Assembly (NCBI RefSeq): GCF_014850955.1
Contig: NZ_JACXSS010000001.1
Location: 3,782,001-3,846,000 of the forward strand
Length of the DNA stretch: 64,000 bases
Direction: 5' to 3'
From: Methylomonas albis
Lineage (GTDB): Bacteria; Pseudomonadota; Gammaproteobacteria; Methylococcales; Methylomonadaceae
Shown here: positions 1 through 9,252 of the stretch, piece by piece
Position numbering within the stretch: the stretch's first letter is position 1
How the letters are laid out: every line of letters starts with the position of its first letter
Notes under the pieces: model-generated
What the model saw: the letters and a program-made list of their open reading frames with translations, nothing else
Told to the model about the DNA's origin: nothing
Database searches by the model: none
Program-made: the position numbers and the translations under genes

Positions 1-2383
1 CATCGACCGACGCATCGGTGTTTTGCTGTTGGGCCTGAATCTGTTGATTCAGCTGCTCCAATTCGGTTTTCTTATCACCCAAATCACCCAAGGCTTGCTC
101 GGCATCCTGCTTGATCATTTCCGCTTCGGAAATGCTTTCGGCGTTTTCCGCCAGATGCTGACTAATCTCTTCGATCTCATGATCGAGTTGCTCCAAACGG
201 CGTTTTTGCTGCTCAAAACGCGCCGATTGCGCGCTGTATTCCGCGCTTTTCGCGGAAAATTCGGCACTAAGCAGCTTTTCTTTTTGTTGATATTGCTCGC
301 GATTACCCTCGGCAACCTTCAACTCGTGTTCGGAGTTCGCCAACTGTTCTTCGTCCTCGGCAATAGTCATCTGCAATTCGCTTTGCCGTTGCTTCAGTTC
401 GCGTAATTCCTTTTCGCGGTGCAACACCCCGGCCTTGCTGTCGCTGCCGCGGCTGATTTTGATCCAGTCCCTGCCTAGCCAAGTGCCGTCCGCTAGCACC
501 ACCGACTCATGCGGCTGCAAACTCATTTGCCGCGCCTGTTGCATCGTCTCGGCACAGTAAATTCCACTCAATAAACCGGACAAATCCCAACGGCTGCGTA
601 GCTTACTCGCCAAAACTGTCAGGCCATCAGCAGCAGCGGACGCACTCGCATGCGTTTCAAACACCACTAGGGATTGCTTGGTCAAGTCCTGCAACTCGGC
701 CAATATCGAGTCCGCACTATCCACACAGATCGCTTCCAGATAGCTGCCCAACACCGTTTCCACCGCGGTTTCCCAGCCTTCTTCGGCCTCCAGAAACTCG
801 GCTAATCTGGGTTGCTGCGCCAGACCCATCTGCTCCAGCCAAACACCCAGCTCCTTTTTATCCTTACCCATCGCATGCTGCTGCAGCAATTCCAAGGAAC
901 TGATCTTGCCGTTGACCTTCTGCAACTCGGCGCGACCGGCGTGCAAATTATCGTGCAGTTGCTTGATCGCCGGCCGCAACTCGGCTATGCGCTGCAGCAC
1001 CACGTCCAGCTGCTGCTGCAATTGCTCGCGCTCGGCTTCGATTAACTCAATACTGCTATCCAGCGTTTCCAGCTCCAACTGCAATTGGGTATCGGCCAAG
1101 CCACCGCGTTCGCCGCTTAACTTGTCCAACCTAGCCTGCAACTGCCGATTTTGATTTTCCAGCTGCACCAGCTTGGTCCGCTGTACTTCGGCTTGTTCGC
1201 GATAGCCGGCGTTCTCGGCCAGAAAGGCTTCCCATTGCTGCTGCCATTGCTGCTTTTGCAGATGCGCGTCGTGCTGAATATCCAGCAAATCTTCCTCGCG
1301 CTCGCGAGCGACGATCATAGTTTCTTCCGCTTCCAACAAGGTCTGGCGGATTTCTTCCAATTGTTGCCTATCTTGCTCGCATTCGGACTGCGCCTGCTCA
1401 GCCTGCAATTTCATACGATTGATTTCGACCAGGGTTTCTTCGTGGCTTTTTTGATTGTGCTTGATGGTCTGTTCCAACCGACTGACTTCGGCGACCACCG
1501 CATAATATTCGGCTTGGGTGCTGTCCAGATGTTGCTGCTGGGCTTTTTGCTCACCGCGTTTCAGCTCCATGGCTTTTTCAGTATCGCGCAGCAACACGAA
1601 CAAACGGTTGTGCTCGGCGGCGATACTTTGCAGTTTTTCTTCCAGTTTTTGCGCTGAACGTTGAAAGTTTTGCCAGCGCATCGCCAGCAACTCTTGTTTG
1701 TATTGACGTTCCTGCTTTTTTAGCTCGGTGTATTTCTCAGCCTTTTCCGCCTGCTTGGCCAGATTCTTGATCTGCTTTTCGACTTCGTCGCGCAAGTCAT
1801 TCAAGCGTTCCAAATTTTCGCGGGTATGACGCATGCGGGTTTCGGTTTCCGAACGCCGTTCCTTATATTTGGAAACACCCGCCGCCTCCTCGATATGCAC
1901 CCGCAGATCTTCCGGCTTGGCTTCCACCATCCTGGAAATCGTGCCTTGCTCGATAATCGCATAACTGCGCGAACCCAGGCCGGTGCCCAAAAACAGATCG
2001 GTGATGTCCTTACGCCGGCACTTGGAGCCATTGAGCATAAACAGCGACTGGCCGTCGCGACTGACCTGGCGCTTGATGGAGATAGTGGCGTACTGAGAAT
2101 ACTCGCCGCCGGCCTTACCTTCGCTGTTGTCAAACACCAATTCTACGGAGGCCATGCTCACCGGCTTGCGGCCCGACGAACCGTTGAAAATCACGTCCGC
2201 CATATTGCCGCCGCGCAAATGCTTGGCCGAGCTCTCGCCCATCACCCAACGCACTGCGTCGATGATATTGGATTTGCCGCAGCCATTGGGGCCGACGATC
2301 GCGGTCAAGTTGCCGCTGATCGGTATCGTGGTGGGATCGACAAAGGATTTGAAACCCGAAAGTTTGATTTTTTCCAGCTTCAT
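1..2383 (-). CDS. smc: Chromosome partition protein SMC, 3' end cut by window edge
   Basis: This is the N-terminal ~794 residues of the SMC ATPase, which with ScpA/ScpB compacts and segregates the chromosome. The start at 2383 gives MKLEKIKLSGFKSFVDP, the standard SMC beginning. Walker A GPNGCGKSN lies at residues 31-39, followed by the conserved DAVRWVMGE segment. A long Gln/Glu/Leu-rich coiled coil follows. A hinge-like, low-coil region with VLADGTWLGR lies around residues 520-640, and a second coiled coil then runs to the edge. The C-terminal head (signature motif, Walker B) is outside the window. The frame stays open throughout. Identification is secure from the head sequence; only the missing end is unseen. 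Confidence 0.97.
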   Translation of the reverse strand, partial: MKLEKIKLSGFKSFVDPTTIPISGNLTAIVGPNGCGKSNIIDAVRWVMGESSAKHLRGGNMADVIFNGSSGRKPVSMASVELVFDNSEGKAGGEYSQYATISIKRQVSRDGQSLFMLNGSKCRRKDITDLFLGTGLGSRSYAIIEQGTISRMVEAKPEDLRVHIEEAAGVSKYKERRSETETRMRHTRENLERLNDLRDEVEKQIKNLAKQAEKAEKYTELKKQERQYKQELLAMRWQNFQRSAQKLEEKLQSIAAEHNRLFVLLRDTEKAMELKRGEQKAQQQHLDSTQAEYYAVVAEVSRLEQTIKHNQKSHEETLVEINRMKLQAEQAQSECEQDRQQLEEIRQTLLEAEETMIVAREREEDLLDIQHDAHLQKQQWQQQWEAFLAENAGYREQAEVQRTKLVQLENQNRQLQARLDKLSGERGGLADTQLQLELETLDSSIELIEAEREQLQQQLDVVLQRIAELRPAIKQLHDNLHAGRAELQKVNGKISSLELLQQHAMGKDKKELGVWLEQMGLAQQPRLAEFLEAEEGWETAVETVLGSYLEAICVDSADSILAELQDLTKQSLVVFETHASASAAADGLTVLASKLRSRWDLSGLLSGIYCAETMQQARQMSLQPHESVVLADGTWLGRDWIKISRGSDSKAGVLHREKELRELKQRQSELQMTIAEDEEQLANSEHELKVAEGNREQYQQKEKLLSAEFSAKSAEYSAQSARFEQQKRRLEQLDHEIEEISQHLAENAESISEAEMIKQDAEQALGDLGDKKTELEQLNQQIQAQQQNTDASVD

Positions 2384-2657
2384 AGCTGATTTAAGACGCT
2401 CAAGACCGTTTACAAAGCCGGCTATTATCTTCGAAATGCCGCCTTGATTCGAATGGAATTTAAATCGGCTTAACATTGCGCCCTAGATCTGAAGTTTTCG
2501 GCTCCACACAGACTTCACGAAATAACGAGCGATTATCCCGCCGGTCGGGGCGTAGCCGCACCCTTCTTTACATACTGATCGATTGGCTTTTGCACTACCT
2601 AGTATTCTGATGGCTTATTTGCTCGGTGTGCTCATACTCGCAAGCCGTATAGTTTAA

Positions 2658-2795
2658 GGCGCGGAATTTATCATCGAACCGCCGCTGCTTTACATGGGGC
2701 AATTGCGCCACAAGCTGGAAATCAATCCGGCACGTCCGCGTTATTTTTTTACCGAAGTCGGCGTGGGCTATCGTTTGGCGATTGATGACAACTAA
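2658..2795 (+). pseudogene. Remnant of a KdpE-type response regulator C-terminus
   Basis: A 45-codon open stretch follows an in-frame TAA. It reads like the tail of an OmpR/KdpE winged-helix domain: YMGQLRHKLEINPARPRYF then TEVGVGYRL and a stop. In KdpE this block is the recognition helix and wing, ending in the same GVGYR motif. There is no receiver domain, start codon or RBS upstream, and no kdp gene nearby. I read it as the 3' scrap of a deleted regulator. The rest of 2384-3015 shows no convincing gene on either strand. Confidence 0.6.
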
Positions 2796-3015
2796 TTTGC
2801 GATTTTAAGAGGACCCTGTCTGCACCGAACCGTGCATATTTGCGGGCGGAAAGCTTGATAGCCGATTTGAAGATGGCGTCGCTTTTTGATCACCAGCGAC
2901 TAATTCATGCCACCGGCTGATCGAGAGGTATTCGAAGGATGATACGAACATTAACGGAGCCAGCCGCAAGACTGGCTCCCGTCTACGGAAGCAGCATAGA
3001 AAGCACCTAGCGGAT

Positions 3016-3375
3016 CTAATTCAACAAAACGCCTAAGCTGGCGTGCGACCGGTTGGCAATAGCAAATTGGGCTTGACCAGGATTACTTTGAATGTCCGAA
3101 ATCAACTTTCCAACCACTTGTTGCGCCTGCTGCGGGCTATTGATTCTGGCCTGATTGTCGTTATTCTGTCCATTGGCAGCCTGCGCCAACTTTAGAGACT
3201 CCTGAGACAAGTTAACAGTATCACTCAAGCCTTGCTCGGTTCTCTCGACCTGACTCTGTGGGTTATTGGCCTTTCTGCGTTCCGCCGATTCTTCAATCCC
3301 GCCGGATTTTTGGTCCCGCGATACGCTTTGGCTGGCCAAGGTGTTTTGGTTTGGGTATGTAGTGTTGATTTCCAT
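3016..3375 (-). CDS. Hypothetical Gln/Asn-rich small protein (119 aa)
   Basis: I do not recognise the family. The start at 3375 is supported by a GGGGAG ribosome-binding site 6 nt upstream. The protein is hydrophilic, with no signal peptide or membrane segment, and is rich in Gln, Asn and Ser. A central segment TVNLSQESLKLAQ resembles the motif seen in several flagellum-associated small proteins (DxVxLSxEAxxLA). The C-terminal 40 residues (QQVVGKLISDIQSNPGQAQ) look helical. It stands alone, divergent from queF. The flagellar hint is only a motif resemblance. Confidence 0.7.
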   Translation of the reverse strand: MEINTTYPNQNTLASQSVSRDQKSGGIEESAERRKANNPQSQVERTEQGLSDTVNLSQESLKLAQAANGQNNDNQARINSPQQAQQVVGKLISDIQSNPGQAQFAIANRSHASLGVLLN

Positions 3376-3667
3376 CGTCGACTCCCCTTCAAATTGAACT
3401 TACATTCTAGCGGTTTTTACAATTCGCCTTGACAATAATTTTACATCATTTAGTGCAAGTTGTTGACAATTCTAACAACCAATCGTTGCGACTGGATTTG
3501 CACGAACTAATCCGAAACTCGACAAACCCCGCGCCGCAAACCGCAGGATAAGTTATTGAGTTTAAATGCTTAAAACTTTATCGCATCTTAGCTGCTAAAA
3601 TATCGCCAGACTTAACCGGCGGATGCCGAATCCGCCACTCCAGAATCCTCAGTAACCAAGAACAGCA

Positions 3668-4057
3668 ATGACTACAAAACCCAGCGCAGACCTCACCACT
3701 TTCGAAAACCCCAGGCCGGCGCACGACTTCACCATTCGCATCGACATTCCGGAGTTCACCTGTCTGTGCCCGATGACCGGCCAACCCGACTTCGCCAAAT
3801 TGGTTTTGGAGTACGTGCCCAACCAGCTCTGCGTAGAACTTAAATCGCTAAAGCTGTACATGTGGACATTCCGCGAACGCGGTGCCTTTCACGAAGCAGT
3901 GACCAACGAAATACTCGACCACATCGTCGCGGCCATTTCACCGAACTTCATGCGCCTGCGTGCTGAATTCAATGTACGCGGCGGCATCTATACAACGGTG
4001 ATTGCCGAACACCGCAACCCAAACTGGCAAGCACCCGAGCTAGTCAATCTACCCTAA
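3668..4057 (+). CDS. queF: NADPH-dependent 7-cyano-7-deazaguanine reductase QueF
   Basis: It reduces preQ0 to preQ1 with NADPH, the nitrile reductase step of queuosine biosynthesis in the cytosol. At 129 aa it is the short, single-domain (type I) form rather than the long E. coli type. The catalytic Cys34 sits in [12 protein letters not shown] with the partner Asp41. The preQ0-binding/NADPH segment [16 protein letters not shown] and the FHE motif follow. The start ATG at 3668 is 6 nt after the nearby AGCA; no strong RBS is visible. It begins a same-strand run with an FlhB-like gene (6 nt gap) and psd. Confidence 0.95.
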   Translation: MTTKPSADLTTFENPRPAHDFTIRIDIPEFTCLCPMTGQPDFAKLVLEYVPNQLCVELKSLKLYMWTFRERGAFHEAVTNEILDHIVAAISPNFMRLRAEFNVRGGIYTTVIAEHRNPNWQAPELVNLP

Positions 4058-4063
4058 CACAGC

Positions 4064-4348
4064 GTGAGCGGCCGAACCTTTTACAACAGCGACATTGCCG
4101 TCGCCCTGCAGTATGACGGCAAGAACGCGCCCAAAGTTACTGCAAAGGGCGAAGGCTTTACCGCTCAACAAATTCTGGCCATCGCCGAAAAACACGGCGT
4201 ACCGCTGCAAAACGAACCGGAACTGGCGCGAATTTTGGCGCAAGTGCCGCTCGGCGAGGAAATTCCCCAACAACTCTATATTGCCGTCGCCGAAGTCATC
4301 GCCTTTGCGTATTTCATCAGCGGCAAAACTCCCGATTCCGAATCATGA
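4064..4348 (+). CDS. Stand-alone FlhB/EscU C-terminal-domain protein
   Basis: This 94-aa protein matches the cytoplasmic substrate-specificity domain of FlhB/YscU export switches: AVALQYDGKNAPKVTAKGEG, then IAEKHGVP, ELARIL, and IPQQLYIAVAEVIAFAY. It lacks FlhB's four membrane helices. The autocleavage NPTH is replaced by YNSD, so self-cleavage is not expected. Such short FlhB-like proteins are known in flagellated bacteria, where they can partly replace the FlhB C-domain. The start is GTG at 4064, 6 nt after queF; its end overlaps psd by 4 nt (ATGA). Flagellar involvement is inferred from family, not from neighbours. Confidence 0.85.
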   Translation: MSGRTFYNSDIAVALQYDGKNAPKVTAKGEGFTAQQILAIAEKHGVPLQNEPELARILAQVPLGEEIPQQLYIAVAEVIAFAYFISGKTPDSES

Positions 4349-5205
4349 ATTTAAAAGAAATATTTACCGTGCTGCCGCAATACGCGTTGCCGCATCACGC
4401 TCTTTCCGGCGTGATGTCCAAACTGACTCACTGCCAAAACAAAACCTGGAAAAACCTGTTTATCAAATCCATCGTGCAAATGTACGGGGTAAATATGCAG
4501 GAAGCCAAGTTTCAAGACCTGGATCACTACTCTAGCTTTAATGACTTTTTTACCCGCGAATTGCGGGACGGCGCCCGCCCACTGACCGCCGCTAAAGACG
4601 CCCTAACCTGTCCGGCGGACGGCGCGATCAGCCAAACCGGACCGATCAGCAACGGTCGAATTTTCCAAGCCAAGGGCCACGACTACAGCGCGCTGGAATT
4701 GCTGGGCGGCGATACCGAACGGGCACAGGCCTTTGAAAATGGCTCCTTCGCCACCATTTACTTATCGCCCAAGGATTATCACCGTCTGCATATGCCGCTA
4801 ACCGGTACTTTGAAAGAAATGGTGCACATTCCCGGCCGGCTGTTTAGCGTGAATAACACCACGGTTGGCGCCGTGCCGAATCTGTTCGCGCGCAACGAAC
4901 GGGTAGCCTGTATTTTTGATACGGCCGCCGGGCCAATGGCTTTGATTCTGGTCGGCGCAATTTTCGTGTCCAGCGTCGAAACCGTCTGGCATGGTGTGGT
5001 AACGCCACCGAGCATCAGCACGCCCAGAACCTGGCGTTATGAAAAAGACGCGCCGACGCTTGAACAAGGCGTGGAAATGGGTAGGTTCAATATGGGCTCA
5101 ACCATTATCGTATTGTTCGGTAAGGATAAAACGGCCTGGAATGAGGATTTGACCGCCGGCAAAGCGGTACAACTCGGAGAGGCTATCGGCCGGACGCTAG
5201 CATAA
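4345..5205 (+). CDS. psd: Phosphatidylserine decarboxylase proenzyme
   Basis: It converts phosphatidylserine to phosphatidylethanolamine at the inner membrane using a pyruvoyl group made by self-cleavage. The 286-aa sequence has the diagnostic C-terminal FNMGSTIIVLFG; cleavage between Gly251 and Ser252 would make Ser252 the pyruvoyl residue. Upstream are the family blocks FNDFFTRELRDGARP, CPADGAISQ, LSPKDYHRLHMP and the VNNTTV region. The length is normal for the bacterial type I family (E. coli 322). The ATG at 4345 overlaps the stop of the FlhB-like gene as ATGA, so the two are probably translationally coupled. Confidence 0.97.
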   Translation: MNLKEIFTVLPQYALPHHALSGVMSKLTHCQNKTWKNLFIKSIVQMYGVNMQEAKFQDLDHYSSFNDFFTRELRDGARPLTAAKDALTCPADGAISQTGPISNGRIFQAKGHDYSALELLGGDTERAQAFENGSFATIYLSPKDYHRLHMPLTGTLKEMVHIPGRLFSVNNTTVGAVPNLFARNERVACIFDTAAGPMALILVGAIFVSSVETVWHGVVTPPSISTPRTWRYEKDAPTLEQGVEMGRFNMGSTIIVLFGKDKTAWNEDLTAGKAVQLGEAIGRTLA

Positions 5206-5313
5206 ACCTGGCAAATCGATAGCGTAATGCGATAAGCACAACGAGTGTGGCATAATGCGCGCCTGTCCGCCCGGCCGGACCATTAAAACGACGATAACAA
5301 TAAGAGGATTACC

Positions 5314-5664
5314 ATGAGTTTCTTGATTTCTGACGCGCTGGCTCAAACCGCGCCCACCGCCGTACAACCTGGTTTTGAAGGCATGCTGTTCCCATTGGGC
5401 ATTTTGATATTTTTCTATTTTCTGTTCATCCGCCCACAATCAAAGCGCACCAAAGAACAGAAACAAATGCTGGCAGCACTGGGCAAAGGCGCGGAAGTCG
5501 TTACCACCGGCGGCATTCTGGGTAAAGTGGCCGAACTGGACGACAACTTCGTCAAATTGGAAGTTTCCGATAACAGCTTTATTCAAGTACAGCGCCACGC
5601 CATCGCCAACATGATGCCCAAAGGCACTTACAAAACCTTGAACAGCAAAAAAACCAAAGAATAA
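5314..5664 (+). CDS. yajC: Sec translocon accessory protein YajC
   Basis: YajC is a small inner-membrane partner of SecDF that assists Sec-dependent export. The 116-aa protein has a short periplasmic N-terminus, one membrane helix at about residues 26-46 (LFPLGILIFFYFLFIRPQ), the conserved RPQSKRTKEQ boundary and a small cytoplasmic beta domain (KGAEVVTTGGILGKV). The start at 5314 has AGAGGAT 6-7 nt upstream. It is followed 75 nt later by secD, the usual order. The tgt and queA genes often found upstream are absent; psd precedes it. Confidence 0.96.
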   Translation: MSFLISDALAQTAPTAVQPGFEGMLFPLGILIFFYFLFIRPQSKRTKEQKQMLAALGKGAEVVTTGGILGKVAELDDNFVKLEVSDNSFIQVQRHAIANMMPKGTYKTLNSKKTKE

Positions 5665-5739
5665 GCTTGCTTTAACCCTGCGATATACCCCGCTTTTATT
5701 CGCAACAGCCTGGCTGTCACTGCTTTTAATGGAATAACC

Positions 5740-7587
5740 ATGCAAAATCATTTCCCTGTCTGGAAAAACATTCTGGTGCTGATCATTTTACTGATCGGTA
5801 CGATTTACGCGCTGCCTAATCTTTATGGCAACGACCCGGCAGTGCAACTGGCTTCGTCCAACGCGACGCCATTGCAGCAGTCTCAGGCTGACGAAGTCGC
5901 AGCCAGCATCAAAAATGCCGGCTTTGCGCTTAAAAGCTTTGAATTTACCAACGGCAAAATTCTGGCGCGCTTCAACAATACCGACGAGCAAATGAAGTCC
6001 GCGGATTTGTTGCGCGAGCAAATGTCCGGCAAAGCCACCGTCGCCTTGAATTTGGCACCGGCCACACCAGACTGGCTGCGGACGCTGGGTGCAAACCCCA
6101 TGCATCTAGGCCTTGATTTGCGCGGCGGCGTGCACTTCCTGCTGGAAGTGGACATGGATAGCGCACTGAAACAGGCTGAAGAGCGCTATACCAACGATAT
6201 TCGCTCCGCCTTCCGAGATGCAAAAATCCGTTATCAATCGGTTGCCAAAGAAGCCAGCGGCATCAAAATCGTGCTGCCTAACGAAGAGGCTAGCGCTGCC
6301 GCCACAGGCGTATTGAACAAAGACTTCCGCGGACTGGATTTAGTGGAAAGCGGTCCAAACGAATTTACGCTGAACATTCCCGAGCGCAACCTGCGCGAAA
6401 TTAAAAAAGCGGCTCTGGGCCAAAACATCACCACGCTGCGTAACCGGGTCAACGAACTGGGTGTAGCCGAACCTATCATTCAGCAACAAGGTGATAGCCG
6501 CATCGTCGTGCAATTGCCCGGCGTGCAAGACACTACCCGCGCGAAAGAATTGTTAGGCACCACCGCCACACTGGAATACCGTTTGGTGGACGTGGAGCAT
6601 GATGTGCAATCGGCCCTGGGCGGTCACGAGCCGATTGGCAGCCGGTTATATAAAGATAAAAACGGCGCGCCGGTACTGTTAAAACGCGCGGTTATCGTCA
6701 CCGGCGACCAGATCACCGATGCATCATCCGGCTTGGACCAAGATGGTTCACCAGCTGTATTCATCACGCTGGATGGTGTCGGCGCCAAGAAAATGGGCAA
6801 GATGACCCAGGAAAATATCGGCAAGCCAATGGCGGTGGTGTTCATCGAATACAAATCCGAGACCAAAGTCGTTAACGGCGAAAAAGTCCAACACAAAGAA
6901 AAAGTCGAAAAAGTCATCAGCGTCGCCACCATTCGCGACAGTTTCAGCAAACGCTTCCAAACCACCGGCCTGGATAGCCCTGAAGAAGCTCGCACCTTGG
7001 CCTTATTGCTAAGAGCCGGCGCACTGGCCGCTCCGGTTGAAATCGTTGAAGAACGCACCGTTGGCCCCAGCTTGGGCCAGGAAAATATCGACCAAGGCAT
7101 GACATCTATTACCGCCGGTTTCCTGCTGGTGGTATTTTTCATGATCGTCTATTACCGCGCGTTCGGCCTGATCGCCAACTTCGCTTTGTTGTTCAACGTC
7201 GTGCTGTTGATTGCCATCATGTCCGTATTGCAAGCCACCTTGACCCTGCCAGGCATGGCCGGTATCGTGCTGACGGTGGGTATGGCGGTTGACGCCAACG
7301 TCCTGATCAACGAACGGATCCGTGAAGAACTACGCCACGGCCTTAGCCTGCAGGCTAGCATTTACGTGGGTTACGAAAAAGCGTTTGCCACCATTCTCGA
7401 TTCCAACGTCACTCACTTGATTGTCGCGGTATTACTATTCGGTTTCGGCACCGGACCGGTTAAGGGCTTTGCACTGGTATTGACCATAGGCATCCTAACT
7501 TCATTATTCACCGCGATTACCGGCACCCGCATGCTGGTCAACTGGTTCTACGGCGGTGACCGTAAAGTCGAAAAACTGTCCATCTAG
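5740..7587 (+). CDS. secD: Protein translocase subunit SecD
   Basis: SecD, with SecF, uses the proton gradient to pull proteins through SecYEG on the periplasmic side. At 615 aa it equals the E. coli protein in length. Seen are TM1 (residues ~7-25), the D1 motif LGLDLRGGVHFLLEVD, the large periplasmic P1 region, and a C-terminal five-helix block with GMAVDANVLINERIREELR, the conserved proton-relay Asp segment. The ending WFYGGDRKVEKLSI is ordinary. secF normally follows directly, but here a weak terminator and then ndk follow, so SecF must be encoded elsewhere. Confidence 0.98.
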   Translation: MQNHFPVWKNILVLIILLIGTIYALPNLYGNDPAVQLASSNATPLQQSQADEVAASIKNAGFALKSFEFTNGKILARFNNTDEQMKSADLLREQMSGKATVALNLAPATPDWLRTLGANPMHLGLDLRGGVHFLLEVDMDSALKQAEERYTNDIRSAFRDAKIRYQSVAKEASGIKIVLPNEEASAAATGVLNKDFRGLDLVESGPNEFTLNIPERNLREIKKAALGQNITTLRNRVNELGVAEPIIQQQGDSRIVVQLPGVQDTTRAKELLGTTATLEYRLVDVEHDVQSALGGHEPIGSRLYKDKNGAPVLLKRAVIVTGDQITDASSGLDQDGSPAVFITLDGVGAKKMGKMTQENIGKPMAVVFIEYKSETKVVNGEKVQHKEKVEKVISVATIRDSFSKRFQTTGLDSPEEARTLALLLRAGALAAPVEIVEERTVGPSLGQENIDQGMTSITAGFLLVVFFMIVYYRAFGLIANFALLFNVVLLIAIMSVLQATLTLPGMAGIVLTVGMAVDANVLINERIREELRHGLSLQASIYVGYEKAFATILDSNVTHLIVAVLLFGFGTGPVKGFALVLTIGILTSLFTAITGTRMLVNWFYGGDRKVEKLSI

Positions 7588-7596
7588 ACTCATCAA

Positions 7597-7626
7597 GCAG
7601 GCAACCCCTGCCTTTTCGCTGCTTTT
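7597..7626 (+). terminator. Possible weak terminator after secD
   Basis: The 5-bp GC stem GCAGG / CCTGC (7597-7611, loop caacc) is followed by CTTTT and, after a few bases, TTTTT. It lies just after the secD stop and before the ndk promoter. The stem is short, so termination may be partial. Confidence 0.4.
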
Positions 7627-7660
7627 TGGTTCTACAATCAATGCATTATGCGCAGGGTGT

Positions 7661-7690
7661 TTCTCATCACCCTGCCGGACGCGATATAAT
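7661..7690 (+). promoter_or_regulatory. Likely sigma-70 promoter of ndk
   Basis: A perfect -10 TATAAT is at 7685-7690, with a weak -35 TTCTCA at 7661-7666 (18-nt spacer). This leaves a leader of about 37 nt before the ndk ATG, which has GGAGT as RBS. Confidence 0.5.
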
Positions 7691-7733
7691 GCGCAACTAA
7701 TTTTTCAATCACTATCCTCACTGGAGTTAAACA

Positions 7734-8165
7734 ATGGCAATCGAACGTACTTTCTCAATCATCAAGCCTGATGCAGTCGCTAAAAATGTGATTGGGGAAA
7801 TTGTCAGCCGCTTCGAAAAAAACGGCCTGCGCATCGTCGCATCAAAAATGCTGCAATTAAGCCAAGAACAAGCCGAAGGCTTTTATGCCGAGCATAAAGA
7901 ACGCGGCTTTTTCAAAGACTTGGTCAGCTTCATGATCTCCGGCCCGGTTGTTGTCCAAGTGTTGGAAGGCGAAAATGCGGTACTGAAAAACCGTGACCTG
8001 ATGGGCGCCACCAATCCTAAAGAAGCTGCGGCTGGCACCATTCGCGCCGACTTCGCGGTCAGCATCGACGAAAATGCCGTTCACGGCTCCGATGCGGCAG
8101 AATCTGCTGCAAGAGAAATCGCTTACTTCTTCTCTGCTGATGAACTCTGCGACCGTATCCGCTAA
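7734..8165 (+). CDS. ndk: Nucleoside diphosphate kinase
   Basis: It transfers the gamma phosphate from ATP to nucleoside diphosphates in the cytosol via a phospho-histidine. The 143-aa length is exact for the family. Seen are the start [15 protein letters not shown], nucleotide-site residues around [12 protein letters not shown], and the active-site NAVHGSDA with His117. The start has GGAGT 8 nt upstream. Its last 26 nt overlap the proposed rlmN start, as part of the conserved ndk-rlmN-pilW run. Confidence 0.98.
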   Translation: MAIERTFSIIKPDAVAKNVIGEIVSRFEKNGLRIVASKMLQLSQEQAEGFYAEHKERGFFKDLVSFMISGPVVVQVLEGENAVLKNRDLMGATNPKEAAAGTIRADFAVSIDENAVHGSDAAESAAREIAYFFSADELCDRIR

Positions 8166-9252
8166 GCCAGCATTGATTAATCTGCTGGATTTCGACAGAA
8201 AAGGCCTGCAAGCCTTTTTTGTCGAGCTCGGCGAAAAGCCGTTTCGCGCCACCCAGGTGTTGAAATGGATTTATCAGGAAGGCATCTCGGATTTCGACGA
8301 GATGACCAACCTGAGCAAATCGCTACGCAGTCATTTAAAAGAACACTGCCAGATCAAAGTCCCGGAAATCGTCGCCGAACAATTGGCGTCCGACGGTACT
8401 TGCAAATGGGCGGTACAGATGCATTGCGGCAATCGGGTGGAAACTGTTTACATCCCTGAAGAACGCCGCGCCACCTTATGCGTGTCCTCGCAAGTGGGCT
8501 GCGCGCTGGCCTGCACCTTTTGTTCGACCGCCAAACAAGGCTTCAACCGCAATCTGTCCACCGCCGAAATTATTGGCCAGCTCTATCTGGCACAACAAAG
8601 AATGGGACCGGAGCGCCGCATTACCAATGTGGTGATGATGGGCATGGGTGAGCCTCTGCTGAACTTCGACAATGTCGTGGCGGCAATGAATTTAATGATG
8701 GATGATTTTTGTTACGGTCTGTCCAAACGCCGCGTCACCATCAGCACCTCCGGCATTGTGCCGGCCATGAAGCGTCTGAATGAAGTCTGCGACGTCAGTG
8801 TCGCCGTCTCCCTGCACGCCCCTCATGACGAATTGCGCGACCAACTGGTGCCGATCAACATCAAGTATCCGCTGAAAGAGCTAATGGAAGCTTGCCGCGA
8901 ATATGCGAAAACCGGCCCGCGCAAGCATATTACGTTTGAATATGTGATGCTGGATGGCATCAACGACAGTCCGGAAGATGCGCGAACCTTGGTCAAACTA
9001 TTGAAAACCGTACCGTCCAAACTGAATTTGATCCCTTTCAATCCGTTTCCGCAATCACACTACCGCTGCTCAAGCAATGCCGCGATTCTGAAGTTTCGCG
9101 ATATTCTGCATAACGCCGGCATTGTCACTACCGTCCGCAAGACGCGCGGCGAAGACATAGACGCGGCCTGCGGGCAATTGGTCGGCCAGGTGCAGGACAA
9201 AAGTCGCAGACATTTAAAACTGCAAGCGCAAGGAACCGCGCATGCCGGGTAA
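8140..9252 (+). CDS. rlmN: Dual-specificity RNA methyltransferase RlmN
   Basis: A radical SAM enzyme that methylates C2 of A2503 in 23S rRNA and A37 in some tRNAs. The 4Fe-4S motif CALACTFC gives Cys121, Cys125 and Cys128. The methyl-carrying and resolving cysteines are expected near the C-terminus (DAACGQL) and around residue 110. Other family blocks are [16 protein letters not shown] and [17 protein letters not shown]. The frame is open from 8074, but ATG 8140 ([16 protein letters not shown]) gives a normal length of 370 aa and limits overlap with ndk to 26 nt. It overlaps pilW by 11 nt. Confidence 0.96.
   Translation: MNSATVSAKPALINLLDFDRKGLQAFFVELGEKPFRATQVLKWIYQEGISDFDEMTNLSKSLRSHLKEHCQIKVPEIVAEQLASDGTCKWAVQMHCGNRVETVYIPEERRATLCVSSQVGCALACTFCSTAKQGFNRNLSTAEIIGQLYLAQQRMGPERRITNVVMMGMGEPLLNFDNVVAAMNLMMDDFCYGLSKRRVTISTSGIVPAMKRLNEVCDVSVAVSLHAPHDELRDQLVPINIKYPLKELMEACREYAKTGPRKHITFEYVMLDGINDSPEDARTLVKLLKTVPSKLNLIPFNPFPQSHYRCSSNAAILKFRDILHNAGIVTTVRKTRGEDIDAACGQLVGQVQDKSRRHLKLQAQGTAHAG

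Noticed and set aside
1151-1657. 168-aa plus-strand ORF, hydrophobic
   Set aside because: Shadow of the smc coiled coil, whose Gln/Leu-rich codons read as Leu/Phe on the other strand.
7588-7733. Space after secD checked for a hidden secF or small gene
   Set aside because: Only 146 nt, with a weak hairpin and the ndk promoter; no secF sequence in any frame.
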